Shown piece after piece: positions 16,575-24,876 of a stretch of 64,000 nucleotides of DNA (positions within the stretch are counted from its first letter, which is position 1; every line of letters begins with the position of its first letter). The notes beneath the pieces were generated by a model, which saw only the letters and a list, made by a program, of their open reading frames with translations, was not told the DNA's origin and made no database searches. Source of the stretch: Chloroflexota bacterium (GTDB lineage: Bacteria > Chloroflexota > Anaerolineae > UBA4142 > SHND01); assembly GCA_029778615.1 (NCBI GenBank), contig JAKOPZ010000024.1, positions 1 through 64,000 of the forward strand. The letters are read 5' to 3'. Position numbers and translations under genes: made by a program.

Positions 16575-17198
16575 ATGACGTTTTCCCAAACAACTCTCGC
16601 CGGTTTCAATCAGGAACTCGCGTCCGCATCGCCCGCGCCCGGCGGCGGTTCGGCTGCCGCACTGGCGGGCGCGCTCGCGGCTTCTCTCGTCGCGATGGTT
16701 TGTCGGCTGACCATTGGACGCAAACAGTACGAACAGTACAACGCGGAATTTGAAAACATTCTGCCGCGTGCCGATGCCCTGCGCGAGGAATTGCTCGAAC
16801 TGATTCAACAGGACGCCGATGCGTACTCGAACGTGATGGCGGCGTACCAATTACCCAAAGCGAGCGACGCGGAAAAAAGCGCGCGCGCGGAGGCGATTCA
16901 ACAAGCATTCCGTCACGCGGCTCAAGTTCCCATGCGCGTCGCTAAAGCGTGCGCGGAACTTGTAGACATGGCAGCAACGACGGCGGCGCATGGCAACAAA
17001 AACGCAGCGAGCGATGCCGGCGCGGGTGCGCTCATGGCAGAAGCGGGACTGCGCGCCGCGATGCTGAATGTGGAAATCAATCTCGGCTTTATTCAGGATA
17101 ACGAATTCAATGCCCAAGCTCGCGCGCAGCTCGAACCATTAAAACACGTTGCGGCAAAACGCCAAGCGATTCTTGATACCGTGCAAGCGCGGATATAG
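16575..17198 (+). CDS. fchA: methenyltetrahydrofolate cyclohydrolase (FchA/cyclodeaminase family)
   Basis: The 207-residue protein belongs to the formiminotransferase-cyclodeaminase C-terminal family. It opens with 'LAGFNQELASASPAPGGGSA', where the PGGGS loop binds folate, and contains the family's 'AATTAAHGNKNAASDAGAG' segment near residue 140. As a stand-alone unit it most likely acts as FchA, hydrolysing 5,10-methenyl-THF to 10-formyl-THF. It is followed 23 bases later by formate-THF ligase, which fits one C1 operon. The ATG at 16575 is preceded by GAAGG. A TACAAT at 16531-16536 is a likely -10. Confidence 0.9.
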   Translation: MTFSQTTLAGFNQELASASPAPGGGSAAALAGALAASLVAMVCRLTIGRKQYEQYNAEFENILPRADALREELLELIQQDADAYSNVMAAYQLPKASDAEKSARAEAIQQAFRHAAQVPMRVAKACAELVDMAATTAAHGNKNAASDAGAGALMAEAGLRAAMLNVEINLGFIQDNEFNAQARAQLEPLKHVAAKRQAILDTVQARI

Positions 17199-17221
17199 TA
17201 CATCGCAATCCATTCTCTCCA

Positions 17222-18916
17222 ATGCCCATTCCCGAATCTCCCCTTCCCATCGCGCAGGTCGCGGAAAAAATGGGACTCGAGCGCGACGACATTGAACCGC
17301 ACGGCAAATACCGCGCGAAATTGTCGCCCGATTTGTTGACGCGTTTCGCCGCCAAGCCCAACGGCAAATACATTGTCGTCACGGCGATTACGCCCACACC
17401 GCCCGGCGAAGGCAAAACGACGACGGCGATTGGTCTGGCGATGGGCATGAATCGCATGGGCTATCGCGCGGCAGTCTCCCTGCGTCAGAGTTCACTCGGT
17501 GCGGTGCTGAATTATCGCGGCGGCGCGGCGGGCGGCGGCAGCGCGCGGCTCGTGCCCTACGCGATGCTCAACCTCAACGCGAGCAGTGACCATCATGTCA
17601 TCGGACTGGCAAACAATTTGCTCGCTGCATGTATTGACAATGTTTTGGTGCACGGCAACCCCGCCGAGCTAGACCCTTTTTCGCTTGCGTGGTCGCGCGT
17701 CTATCAAATTAGTGACCGCGCCTTGCGTCAGGTGCTTACAGGTTTGGGCGGACGCGAAAATGGCACCCCGCGCGAAGCGCGTTTTGACGCGGTGACCGCG
17801 ACCGAAGTAATGGCGTTGATTGCCCTTTTGAACGGCGAGGACGAAACATCAACCTTAAAGGATTTGCGCGAACGCGTGGGGCGGATTGTCGTGGGACGCT
17901 CACGGCGCGGCAAATGGATGACCGCCGACGATTTGAAATGCGCGGGCGCGATGACTGCGCTGCTCCAAGATGTGTTGAAACCGAATTTGGTGCAGACCGG
18001 CGAAGGTACTCCCGCGTTTGTGCATACCGCTTCGCTCGGACATATTGCGCATGGCGCGAGCTCTATCCTCGCTGACCGCATTGCGCTCAAGACCAACGAG
18101 TACGTCATCACCGAGACCGGCTACGGCAGCGATTTGGGTCTCGAAAAATTTATGGACATCAAATGTCGCGTCTCGGGGGTGATGCCCGATGCGGTGGTCT
18201 TGGTGGCGACGTTGCGCGCGCTCAAGATGCACGGCGGCGTCGGCAAAGTGGTGGCGGGCAAACCGCTGCCCGAAGATTTGTACAAAGAAAATTTGCACGC
18301 GTTGGAAAAAGGCGCGGCAAATCTATTGAAACATATTGAGAATGTCAAAACGTTCGGACTGCCTGTGATTGTTGCCATCAATCGCTTTGCCCACGATACC
18401 GACCGCGAAATTGCGCGTGTGGAACAGCTCGCGCGCGACGCGGGCGCCGAAGGAACGTACGCGTCCGATGTGTATGCGCGCGGCGGTGCGGGCGCCATTT
18501 CGCTCGCAGAAGCCACCGCGCACGCGGCGCACAAACCTTCCCAAGCGCGCCTGCTCTATCCGAACTCTCTCCCGCTCAAAGACAAAATCGAACGCATCGC
18601 CGCGCAAATGTACGGCGCATCGGGGATTGATTTGTCCGCGACGGCAGAAGATAAATTGAACCAATATGCGGAACAAGGGTTCGGCGACTTGCCCGTGTGT
18701 ATGGCAAAAACGCATTTGTCATTCACACATGAGGAAAAGCACAAAGGGCGCCCCAAAAATTTCAAACTGCCGATTCGCGATGCGCGCCTCGCGGCGGGCG
18801 CGGGTTATGTCATTGCGTTTGCGCACGAAATTCGCACCATGTCGGGAATGCCCGCGCATCCGGCGTTGGAGCAAATTGACATGGACGCGGATGGAAATAT
18901 TATCGGTTTGGACTGA
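17222..18916 (+). CDS. fhs: formate-tetrahydrofolate ligase, divergent
   Basis: The 564-residue protein aligns by eye with formate-THF ligase over its full length. It has the P-loop 'TPTPPGEGKTTTAIG', 'GGAAGGGSA', 'KPNLVQTGEGTPAFVH', 'KMHGGVGKV', and the C-terminal 'LPVCMAKTHLSFT' and 'MSGMPAHPA'. It uses ATP to join formate to tetrahydrofolate. The formate/substrate loop is unusual: it reads 'LRQSSLGAVLNYRGG' where characterised enzymes have REPSLGP and GIKGG. The family's PMEDINLHFTGD segment is replaced by 'PYAMLNLNASSD'. It directly follows fchA, supporting a folate role, but its kinetics or substrate may differ. Confidence 0.9.
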   Translation: MPIPESPLPIAQVAEKMGLERDDIEPHGKYRAKLSPDLLTRFAAKPNGKYIVVTAITPTPPGEGKTTTAIGLAMGMNRMGYRAAVSLRQSSLGAVLNYRGGAAGGGSARLVPYAMLNLNASSDHHVIGLANNLLAACIDNVLVHGNPAELDPFSLAWSRVYQISDRALRQVLTGLGGRENGTPREARFDAVTATEVMALIALLNGEDETSTLKDLRERVGRIVVGRSRRGKWMTADDLKCAGAMTALLQDVLKPNLVQTGEGTPAFVHTASLGHIAHGASSILADRIALKTNEYVITETGYGSDLGLEKFMDIKCRVSGVMPDAVVLVATLRALKMHGGVGKVVAGKPLPEDLYKENLHALEKGAANLLKHIENVKTFGLPVIVAINRFAHDTDREIARVEQLARDAGAEGTYASDVYARGGAGAISLAEATAHAAHKPSQARLLYPNSLPLKDKIERIAAQMYGASGIDLSATAEDKLNQYAEQGFGDLPVCMAKTHLSFTHEEKHKGRPKNFKLPIRDARLAAGAGYVIAFAHEIRTMSGMPAHPALEQIDMDADGNIIGLD

Positions 18917-18960
18917 ACAAAACGATTTGCTTGTATCATGACAAAGGAGTCATTGCAGAA

Positions 18961-20340
18961 ATGAAAAATCACAATTCAACCAACGGTCGTCTGCGCACCG
19001 GCGGCGCGCGCATCGTCACGCCTCCGCCGGGACCCAACGCAAAAAAAATGTTGGCGCGCGACAAAAAAGTTGTTTCGCCTTCGTACCCGCGCGATTATCC
19101 GTTTGTGATGGAGCGCGGACAAGGCGCGCAAGTGTGGGACGTTGACCGCAATCGCTACATTGATTGGATGGCGGGCATCGCCGTCGCCGCGACGGGACAC
19201 TCTCATCCGAAATTGGTCAAGGCGGTCCAAGACCAAGCGGAAAAATTTATTCACATTTCTTCTGATTATTATCACGAGTCCATGATTCGACTCGGCGAAC
19301 GCATTAACGAAATCGCGCCGATGAAAGAAGATGTCGGCGTCTTTTTTGCCAACTCGGGCACCGAAGCCGTAGAAGCGGCAATCAAACTCGCGCGTTACGC
19401 AACAAAACGTCAACGTTTTATCGGATTCCTCGGCGCGTTTCACGGGCGCTCGATGGGGTCGCTTTCCTTCACCGCGTCCAAATTTGTACAGCAGGAACGT
19501 TTTTTTCCGACGATGCCCGGTGTGGTGCATGTGCCGTTTCCCGACCCGTATCGTCCTGTGTTGGATTTAAAGCGCGAAGGCGATTACGGCGACACGGTCG
19601 TGGATTACATCGAGCGCGTAATTTTTCAAACGATTCTGCCGCCGGATGAATGTGCCGCGATTCTGTTGGAACCGATTCAAGGGGAAGGCGGTTACGTTGT
19701 TCCGCCGCAAAATTTTTTCCCGCGTTTGCGCGAGCTGTGTGACAGACACGGAATTATTTTGATTGCCGATGAAGTGCAGTCCGGTGTGGGACGGACAGGC
19801 AAATGGTGGGCGATTCAACATTGGAACGTTGAACCCGACATTGTATGTATCGCCAAAGGCATCGCCAGCGGCGTGCCGCTGGGTTTGATGGCGGCGCGTC
19901 AGTCCATTATGAAAAAATGGGTGCCCGGCGCGCACGGCAACACTTATGGCGGCAATCCGCTCGCGTGTACTGCGGCGCTGACGACGCTCGATTTGGTTGA
20001 GAACGGCATGATGGACAACGCGGCAGAACAGGGTGAATTTATCATGGACGCGCTCGCCGAAATGCAAGTGCGGCATCCATCCATCGGCGATGTGCGCGGC
20101 AGAGGTTTAATGATTGGCGTCGAATTTGTCCAGGACAAGACGACCAAACAGCCCGCGCATCAACTCCGCGAAGACATTGTGCATCACGCGTTTCAAAATG
20201 GCTTGCTGCTGCTCGGCTGCGGACGCAGCACCATTCGCATCGCGCCGCCGTTGATGATTCAAAAACCGCTCGTCGAAGAAGCGTTGGAAATTTTTGAAAA
20301 CGCGGTCACGACGGCGGAAAAGAAACACAAGCTCTTGTAA
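18961..20340 (+). CDS. class III PLP-dependent aminotransferase (GabT/ArgD-like)
   Basis: The 459-residue protein is a class III (omega-type) aminotransferase. It shows 'FFANSGTEAVEAAIKLAR', 'FLGAFHGRSMGSL', 'LIADEVQSGVGRTGKWWA' and the PLP-lysine motif 'IVCIAKGIASGVPLG', followed by 'GAHGNTYGGNPLACTAAL'. This set is typical of 4-aminobutyrate or acetylornithine aminotransferase-like enzymes that use 2-oxoglutarate as amino acceptor. The exact amine donor cannot be read. It lies 44 bases after fhs and may be cotranscribed. The ATG at 18961 is preceded by AAAGGAG at a rather long distance of about 12 nt. Confidence 0.9.
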   Translation: MKNHNSTNGRLRTGGARIVTPPPGPNAKKMLARDKKVVSPSYPRDYPFVMERGQGAQVWDVDRNRYIDWMAGIAVAATGHSHPKLVKAVQDQAEKFIHISSDYYHESMIRLGERINEIAPMKEDVGVFFANSGTEAVEAAIKLARYATKRQRFIGFLGAFHGRSMGSLSFTASKFVQQERFFPTMPGVVHVPFPDPYRPVLDLKREGDYGDTVVDYIERVIFQTILPPDECAAILLEPIQGEGGYVVPPQNFFPRLRELCDRHGIILIADEVQSGVGRTGKWWAIQHWNVEPDIVCIAKGIASGVPLGLMAARQSIMKKWVPGAHGNTYGGNPLACTAALTTLDLVENGMMDNAAEQGEFIMDALAEMQVRHPSIGDVRGRGLMIGVEFVQDKTTKQPAHQLREDIVHHAFQNGLLLLGCGRSTIRIAPPLMIQKPLVEEALEIFENAVTTAEKKHKLL

Positions 20341-20342
20341 GC

Positions 20343-20398
20343 GACGCATGACGAACGACGGATAACGAAAAATGGTCGTTCGTCGTTCGTCATGCGTC
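20343..20398. repeat. heptameric inverted repeat
   Basis: Perfect 18-bp arms (20343-20360 and 20381-20398) form a long hairpin. Both arms consist of 7-base units of the type GACGAAC / TCGTTCG, with four TCGTTCG-like units running from 20376 to 20403. It fills the space between the aminotransferase stop and the glycosyltransferase ATG at 20408. Confidence 0.8.
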
Positions 20399-20407
20399 GT
20401 GCGTCCA

Positions 20408-21163
20408 ATGAATTCCATCACCGTTCTCGACATTCGCGTTGACGATGTGACGATGGCGGAGGCGCTCGCGCAGGTGGACGATTTTATGCAAGAATCGCGC
20501 GTGCACCACATTGTCACCGTCAATCCGGAATTTATCATTGCGTCCCAAAATGACGAGGCGTTTGCGCGAGTGCTTGCCGAAAGTGATTTGAATTTACCTG
20601 ACGGCGCGAACCTTTTGCGCGCGGCGCAAGCGCAGGGCACACCGCTGCGCGAACGCGTGGCGGGAACGGATTTTGTGTGGTATTTGGCAGGACTTGCCGC
20701 CGAAATGGGCTGGAAGATTTTTTTGCTCGGCGGGCGCGGCGGCGTTGGCGGACAAACCGCTTCGCGTTTACAGGCGCGTTATCGCAATTTGAAAATTGCG
20801 GGGATGTTTGAAGGTTCGCCGGACGAACGCGACGAGGGCGAAATCCTTGCGCGCATTAACGAGAGCGGGGCGCAGATTTTATTGGTCGCGTATGGCGCGC
20901 CCGCGCAAGACCTCTGGATTCACCGCCAGCGCGAGCAATTGAAAACTGTGCGCGTCGCGGTGGGGGTGGGCGGCGCGTTCGATTTTATCGCGCGCAAGAT
21001 TCGCCGCGCGCCGGATTGGATGCAGCGTTTGGGTCTGGAATGGCTGTTCCGGCTCGTCTTGCAGCCGTGGCGCGTGCGGCGGCAGTGGGCATTGGTGGTG
21101 TTCACGCTTCACATTTTGCGGCAAGGCAAAGTGCAACACATAAAAAAACTCGAAATCGCGTAA
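20408..21163 (+). CDS. WecG/TagA/CpsF family glycosyltransferase
   Basis: The 251-residue protein is a GT26 family member. It has 'IVTVNPEFIIASQNDE', 'LNLPDGANLLRAAQ', the GGRGGVGG nucleotide-sugar segment, 'LLVAYGAPAQDLWI' and the closing 'VGGAFDFIARKIRRAPDWMQ'. Known members add N-acetylmannosamine(uronic acid) or a similar sugar to lipid-linked intermediates of teichoic acid or surface glycans, acting at the inner face of the membrane. I chose the ATG at 20408; the frame extends upstream only through the heptameric repeat. Its last codons form one arm of a terminator. Confidence 0.92.
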   Translation: MNSITVLDIRVDDVTMAEALAQVDDFMQESRVHHIVTVNPEFIIASQNDEAFARVLAESDLNLPDGANLLRAAQAQGTPLRERVAGTDFVWYLAGLAAEMGWKIFLLGGRGGVGGQTASRLQARYRNLKIAGMFEGSPDERDEGEILARINESGAQILLVAYGAPAQDLWIHRQREQLKTVRVAVGVGGAFDFIARKIRRAPDWMQRLGLEWLFRLVLQPWRVRRQWALVVFTLHILRQGKVQHIKKLEIA

Positions 21164-21180
21164 CGATTTCGAGTTTTTTT
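21142..21180. terminator. bidirectional terminator overlapping the GT26 stop codon
   Basis: Seventeen-base arms (21142-21158 and 21164-21180) enclose CGTAA and are flanked by A- and T-runs. The left arm lies inside the coding sequence and the stop codon is in the loop. It can serve both the plus-strand GT26 gene and the minus-strand response regulator. Confidence 0.85.
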
Positions 21181-21188
21181 GCGCTTGC

Positions 21189-21845
21189 TCATTTGCTCTC
21201 CAGCCGGTATCCTTCGCCGCGTACGGTGACGAGCAGTTTTGGCTTGTTGGGGTCGTCTTCGATTTTTTCGCGCAGCCAACGCATGTGCACGTCGAGCGTA
21301 CGCGTATCGCCGAGATAGTCCGTATCCCAAATCTCTTGCATCAACGTCTTGCGCGTCACAATCGTTCCCGCGTGTTCGATAAACAATTTCAACAGTTCAA
21401 ATTCTTTGGGCGTGAGTTTGTGCGAACGCGACCCGCGCGTCACGCGACGGCGTTCCATGTTCAGCGTCAGGGTGCTCGTTTTAATCTCGCGCGGTGGGCG
21501 ATTGTCCAACGCGGTGCGAACGCGCTGCGATAATTTTTTCGGTGTGGTCGTCTTGGGCAAAACGAGCGCGCCGTTACTGCCCCCTTCCACGCGGTTCACA
21601 TTTTGCGCGAGCAAAATCATAATGGGGTTGGCGCCGCGATGCAGTGAGCGCACCAACCGTTTCACACTCAGACGCGGCGAAGTGGTGTCGAGTACAATCG
21701 CGTCAGGCAAACGCGCTTTGGCTTGCGCGAGCGCCTGCCGCCCACTGTGCGCGGTGAGAATGGAAAATTCTTTTTTGTTGAATGATGTGGCGAGATTTGC
21801 CGTAACCTCTTTATCATTGGCGACAATCAGTACGGTCGCTGACAT
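21189..21845 (-). CDS. OmpR-family response regulator, orphan
   Basis: The 218-residue protein has an N-terminal receiver domain, with phosphoacceptor Asp in 'AIVLDTTSPRLSV' and the conserved Lys in 'ALVLPKTTTPKKL'. It has a C-terminal winged-helix DNA-binding domain ('LTPKEFELLKLFIEHAGTIV', 'WDTDYLGDTRTLDVHMRWLR', 'RGEGYRLE'). The acidic pocket usually holds an Asp pair, but here it reads 'VANDKEV', so one Asp is Asn. No histidine kinase is nearby. TAGGAG precedes the ATG. It probably binds promoters in response to phosphorylation, though the altered pocket leaves that open. Confidence 0.9.
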   Translation of the reverse strand: MSATVLIVANDKEVTANLATSFNKKEFSILTAHSGRQALAQAKARLPDAIVLDTTSPRLSVKRLVRSLHRGANPIMILLAQNVNRVEGGSNGALVLPKTTTPKKLSQRVRTALDNRPPREIKTSTLTLNMERRRVTRGSRSHKLTPKEFELLKLFIEHAGTIVTRKTLMQEIWDTDYLGDTRTLDVHMRWLREKIEDDPNKPKLLVTVRGEGYRLESK

Positions 21846-22250
21846 TGCATACTCCTACAAGCAACAGGGTGTGCCTGTCACTTTATCGTTTGGCGTCCCG
21901 TAACCGCGCGCGCCTATCCCCGGAGGTCACGTCATCAAAAATTTGAACCAAGAGGATTGGAAGATGACGTATCAAGTAGGTCGCGGAGCGATAATGCGGC
22001 GGTGATTATAACTAACCTTAAAGAATTGGCAAACCTTAAGAAACACTAACAAAATGGCTGTGCGAAAACGCTGTGCTGACAAATTCAACTGATTGTTTGC
22101 ATACCGCGAATCCGGTAAATTCATTTTGTTAGTGTTTCTAAGAATTTTGCGCAACCGAAATTTTGCGGGCGAATGATTGACGCACGGCACGCAGCATGTT
22201 AGACTCGTCTTTGTAAGCAAATTGAAATTTGTTTTGCGTTGAGGTTATTT
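21846..22250. other. 405-bp intergenic region
   Basis: This region separates the divergent response regulator and ThDP enzyme genes. It contains an interrupted inverted pair ACGTCATC (21929-21936) and GATGACGT (21963-21970), a possible regulator site, and the 101-bp repeat described separately. I see no gene. Confidence 0.55.
22039..22139. repeat. 101-bp repeat with 18-bp terminal inverted repeats, copy A
   Basis: The ends AGAAACACTAACAAAATG (22039-22056) and its exact complement (22122-22139) define a MITE-like element. About 75 internal bases match a second copy at 30367-30443, sharing TGACAAATTCAA and ATCCGGTAAATTCATT. No coding capacity is visible. Confidence 0.8.
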
Positions 22251-23888
22251 ATGAACATGCACGGTGGGCGCCTCGTCGCGCGCGTTTTGAAAAACGAAAA
22301 CGTTTCCCATCTTTTTACGTTGTGCGGTGGGCATATCGCATCTATCTATGATGGCTGTCTCGACGAAGGCATTGAAATCATTGACACACGCCACGAACAA
22401 GCAGCGGCGCACGCGGCAGACGCGTACGCGCGTCTCACGCGGGGCATTGGCGTTGCGGCAGTCACGGCAGGACCCGGTGTGACCGATGCGGTGACTGCCG
22501 TCGCCAACGCGTATTATGCCAACACTCCGCTGCTGCTGCTCGGCGGCGCCGCGCCGTTGGAACAGCAAGGTCGCGGCGCGTTACAAGAAATGGAACAGGT
22601 CGCGCTGCTGAAACCGATTGCCAAATATAGCATCGCCATTCATCAAACGGAACGCATTCCCGAATTGTTGACGCAAGCCATTCGTATCGCATTGGCGGGG
22701 AAACCCGGTCCAGTTTTTGTTGAGATTCCGTTCGATATTTTGATTCAATTCGTTGACGAAGAAAACGTGAAATTTCCAACGAACTATCGCACCACCGCGC
22801 GCGCGTACGGAGACGTTCAAGAAATCGCGCGTGCAGCGGAACTGCTCGCGCGCGCGGAGCATCCGGTCGTTTTGGCAGGCACGCAAGTGTATTGGGATGA
22901 CGCGTCGGACGCGCTGCAAAAGTTTGTCGAGAAATTTAATTTGCCCGTTTTTCCGAACGGCATGGGACGCGGCACCATTCCGATGAATCATCCGAATTGT
23001 TTGCCGCTCGCGCGCGGCGCCGCATTGCGCGCGGCGGACGTTGTGCTTTCGTTCGGCGTGCCGATGGATTTTCGGATGCGGTACGGTGACTTTGGCGATG
23101 AAACAAAATTGATTCAAGTGGATGTAGACGCGAGTGAGATTGGCAGAAATCGCGCGGTGGATATCGGCATTGCCGGAAACGCGCGCGCGGTCATTGAACA
23201 ATTGTCCGACGCGATTCCCGCACGAGATTTTGGCGATTGGGTTTCGTATTTGCAAGGTGTTGAAGAGGAGAAACGCACCGCGCAAGCCGAATGGGAAAAC
23301 TCGAACGAAATGCCGATTCATCAAATGCGGCTCGCACACGAGTTGAATAAAATTTTGGATGCGGACACCATCATCGTTGCCGACGGCGGAGATGTGGTGG
23401 GGCTCGCGGCTAAAGTATTGACCATTACGCAACCGGGGCAGTGGCTCGACCCCGGACCGCTGGGCTGTCTCGGCGTCGGGCTGCCTTTCGCGTTGGCGGC
23501 GCAAGCGTTGTATCCGCACAAAAAAGTAATCGTGTTGAACGGCGACGGCTCGTTCGGCTTGAACGGAATGGAATTTGATACCGCGATGCGTTTTAATTTG
23601 CCGATTGTGACGGTGATTGGCAATGACGGACAGTGGGGCGAAATTCGTCTGCCGCAAATCGCGTTGATGGGCGAGGAACGCGCGGTGGCGACGGAACTCG
23701 CGCCCAATGCCCATTACGAGAAAATCGCGGACGCGTTCGGCGGGTATGGTGAATTTGTTACGGCGCCCGATGAAATTGTGCCGGCGATTCAACGCGCATT
23801 TGCGAGCGGAAAACCGGCGATTGTGAACGTGATGCTCGACCCGCAGGGGGTGACGAAAGCGGACGCGGTGCGCGCCTATGTGTTGTAG
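22251..23888 (+). CDS. thiamine-diphosphate enzyme, acetolactate-synthase/2-hydroxyacyl-CoA-lyase-like
   Basis: The 545-residue protein has the three-domain layout of the ThDP decarboxylase family. The N-terminal domain has the catalytic Glu in 'TRHEQAAAHAADAYAR'. A central domain follows ('HPVVLAGTQVYWD'). The C-terminal ThDP/Mg2+ motif begins GDGSFGLNG and ends at 'VIGNDGQWG'. It could be an acetolactate-synthase-like enzyme or an oxalyl-/2-hydroxyacyl-CoA lyase. No ilvN-type small subunit is adjacent, which argues against classical branched-chain synthesis. GAGG lies 6 nt before the ATG at 22251. Confidence 0.85.
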   Translation: MNMHGGRLVARVLKNENVSHLFTLCGGHIASIYDGCLDEGIEIIDTRHEQAAAHAADAYARLTRGIGVAAVTAGPGVTDAVTAVANAYYANTPLLLLGGAAPLEQQGRGALQEMEQVALLKPIAKYSIAIHQTERIPELLTQAIRIALAGKPGPVFVEIPFDILIQFVDEENVKFPTNYRTTARAYGDVQEIARAAELLARAEHPVVLAGTQVYWDDASDALQKFVEKFNLPVFPNGMGRGTIPMNHPNCLPLARGAALRAADVVLSFGVPMDFRMRYGDFGDETKLIQVDVDASEIGRNRAVDIGIAGNARAVIEQLSDAIPARDFGDWVSYLQGVEEEKRTAQAEWENSNEMPIHQMRLAHELNKILDADTIIVADGGDVVGLAAKVLTITQPGQWLDPGPLGCLGVGLPFALAAQALYPHKKVIVLNGDGSFGLNGMEFDTAMRFNLPIVTVIGNDGQWGEIRLPQIALMGEERAVATELAPNAHYEKIADAFGGYGEFVTAPDEIVPAIQRAFASGKPAIVNVMLDPQGVTKADAVRAYVL

Positions 23889-23925
23889 AGACGCGTTCTT
23901 ATTTCCTATTCCATTCACTCGCCGT

Positions 23926-23931
23926 TATAAT
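23926..23931 (+). promoter_or_regulatory. -10 hexamer TATAAT before the DPM1-like gene
   Basis: TATAAT ends 8 nt before the ATG at 23940, with no Shine-Dalgarno between them. Transcription would start at or within a base or two of the start codon, giving a leaderless mRNA. Confidence 0.55.
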
Positions 23932-23939
23932 TCCCGCCG

Positions 23940-24707
23940 ATGAAAACAATCGTCGTGATTCCGACGTTCAACGAAGCGGAAAATTTGCGGGCGATTACTC
24001 TGGCGCTTTTGGAACTCGGAATTTTGGATTTGAATGTGTTGGTCGTGGACGATGATTCGCCCGACGGCACCGGCGTTATTGCGGACCAATTGGAACAGGA
24101 ATTGGCGCCGCGCGTGCACGTGATGCACCGTCCCGCCAAATCGGGTTTGGGCACCGCGTATGTGGACGGTTTTACCTGGGCAATGCAGCATGAGGCGGAT
24201 TATGTGGTGCAAATGGACGCGGATTTTTCGCACTCGCCCGCGTACTTGCCCGAATTTTTCAAACGGATGGACAAGTACGATGTGATGGTCGGTTCGCGTT
24301 ATGTGCCCGGCGGCAAATTGGATGAACACTGGAGTTTCGGGCGCTACCTCTTAAGTTGGTGGGCGAACAGTGTTTATGTGCGAATGATTTTGGGATTAAA
24401 GGTGCGTGACGCGACGGCAGGTTTCAAAATGTGGCGGCGCAGCGCGCTGGAAAAAATCAATTTGCAATCGGTGCGCGCAAACGGTTACATCTTTCAAGTC
24501 GAGATGGCATACTTGGCAGAACAAAACGGCTTGCGGATTTTCGAATACCCCATTTATTTTGAAGACCGCCGCATCGGACGCTCCAAAATGGACATGCGCG
24601 TAAAATGGGAAGCCGCGTCGCGGGTGTGGGAAATTCGTTCGCGGTATGGTCCCCTCAAAAAAAATTCTGCCATTGTTTCGCATCAGCTCGAAACATCCGA
24701 AAAATGA
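23940..24707 (+). CDS. polyprenyl-phosphate mannosyltransferase-like GT2 (DPM1 type)
   Basis: The 255-residue protein closely follows dolichol-phosphate mannose synthase: '[17 protein letters not shown]', '[15 protein letters not shown]', the metal-binding '[12 protein letters not shown]', '[10 protein letters not shown]' and '[16 protein letters not shown]'. It lacks the C-terminal membrane anchors found in some family members. It should transfer mannose or a similar sugar from a nucleotide donor to a polyprenyl phosphate carrier on the cytoplasmic side, supplying sugars for surface glycans. The downstream YfhO-flippase gene is consistent with that. Confidence 0.92.
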   Translation: MKTIVVIPTFNEAENLRAITLALLELGILDLNVLVVDDDSPDGTGVIADQLEQELAPRVHVMHRPAKSGLGTAYVDGFTWAMQHEADYVVQMDADFSHSPAYLPEFFKRMDKYDVMVGSRYVPGGKLDEHWSFGRYLLSWWANSVYVRMILGLKVRDATAGFKMWRRSALEKINLQSVRANGYIFQVEMAYLAEQNGLRIFEYPIYFEDRRIGRSKMDMRVKWEAASRVWEIRSRYGPLKKNSAIVSHQLETSEK

Positions 24708-24727
24708 TTCTGTCTTTGAATAGACCA

Positions 24728-24814
24728 CATCCGAAAACCCTAAAATCCAATTCGCTTTGTTGCATCCGGCGCTCAAATTTGGTGTTGCCCAAGTTGGAAA
24801 AACGTTTTCGGATG
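24728..24814. repeat. 87-bp element with 11-bp inverted ends
   Basis: CATCCGAAAAC (24728-24738) and GTTTTCGGATG (24804-24814) are exact complements. A further direct copy of ACATCCGAAAA lies at the 3' end of the preceding gene (about 24687-24697). It looks like a small MITE-like repeat between two plus-strand genes. Confidence 0.6.
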
Positions 24815-24876
24815 CGTTCTAGCAAGAATGGTGATTGAATTTCCACCGCGCATTGTTCCACCTATAGAGGAGCGCT

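Noticed and set aside
22581-23918. 445-codon minus-strand open frame
   Set aside because: It is antisense to the ThDP enzyme gene, with Arg/His-rich low-information sequence and no recognisable domain.
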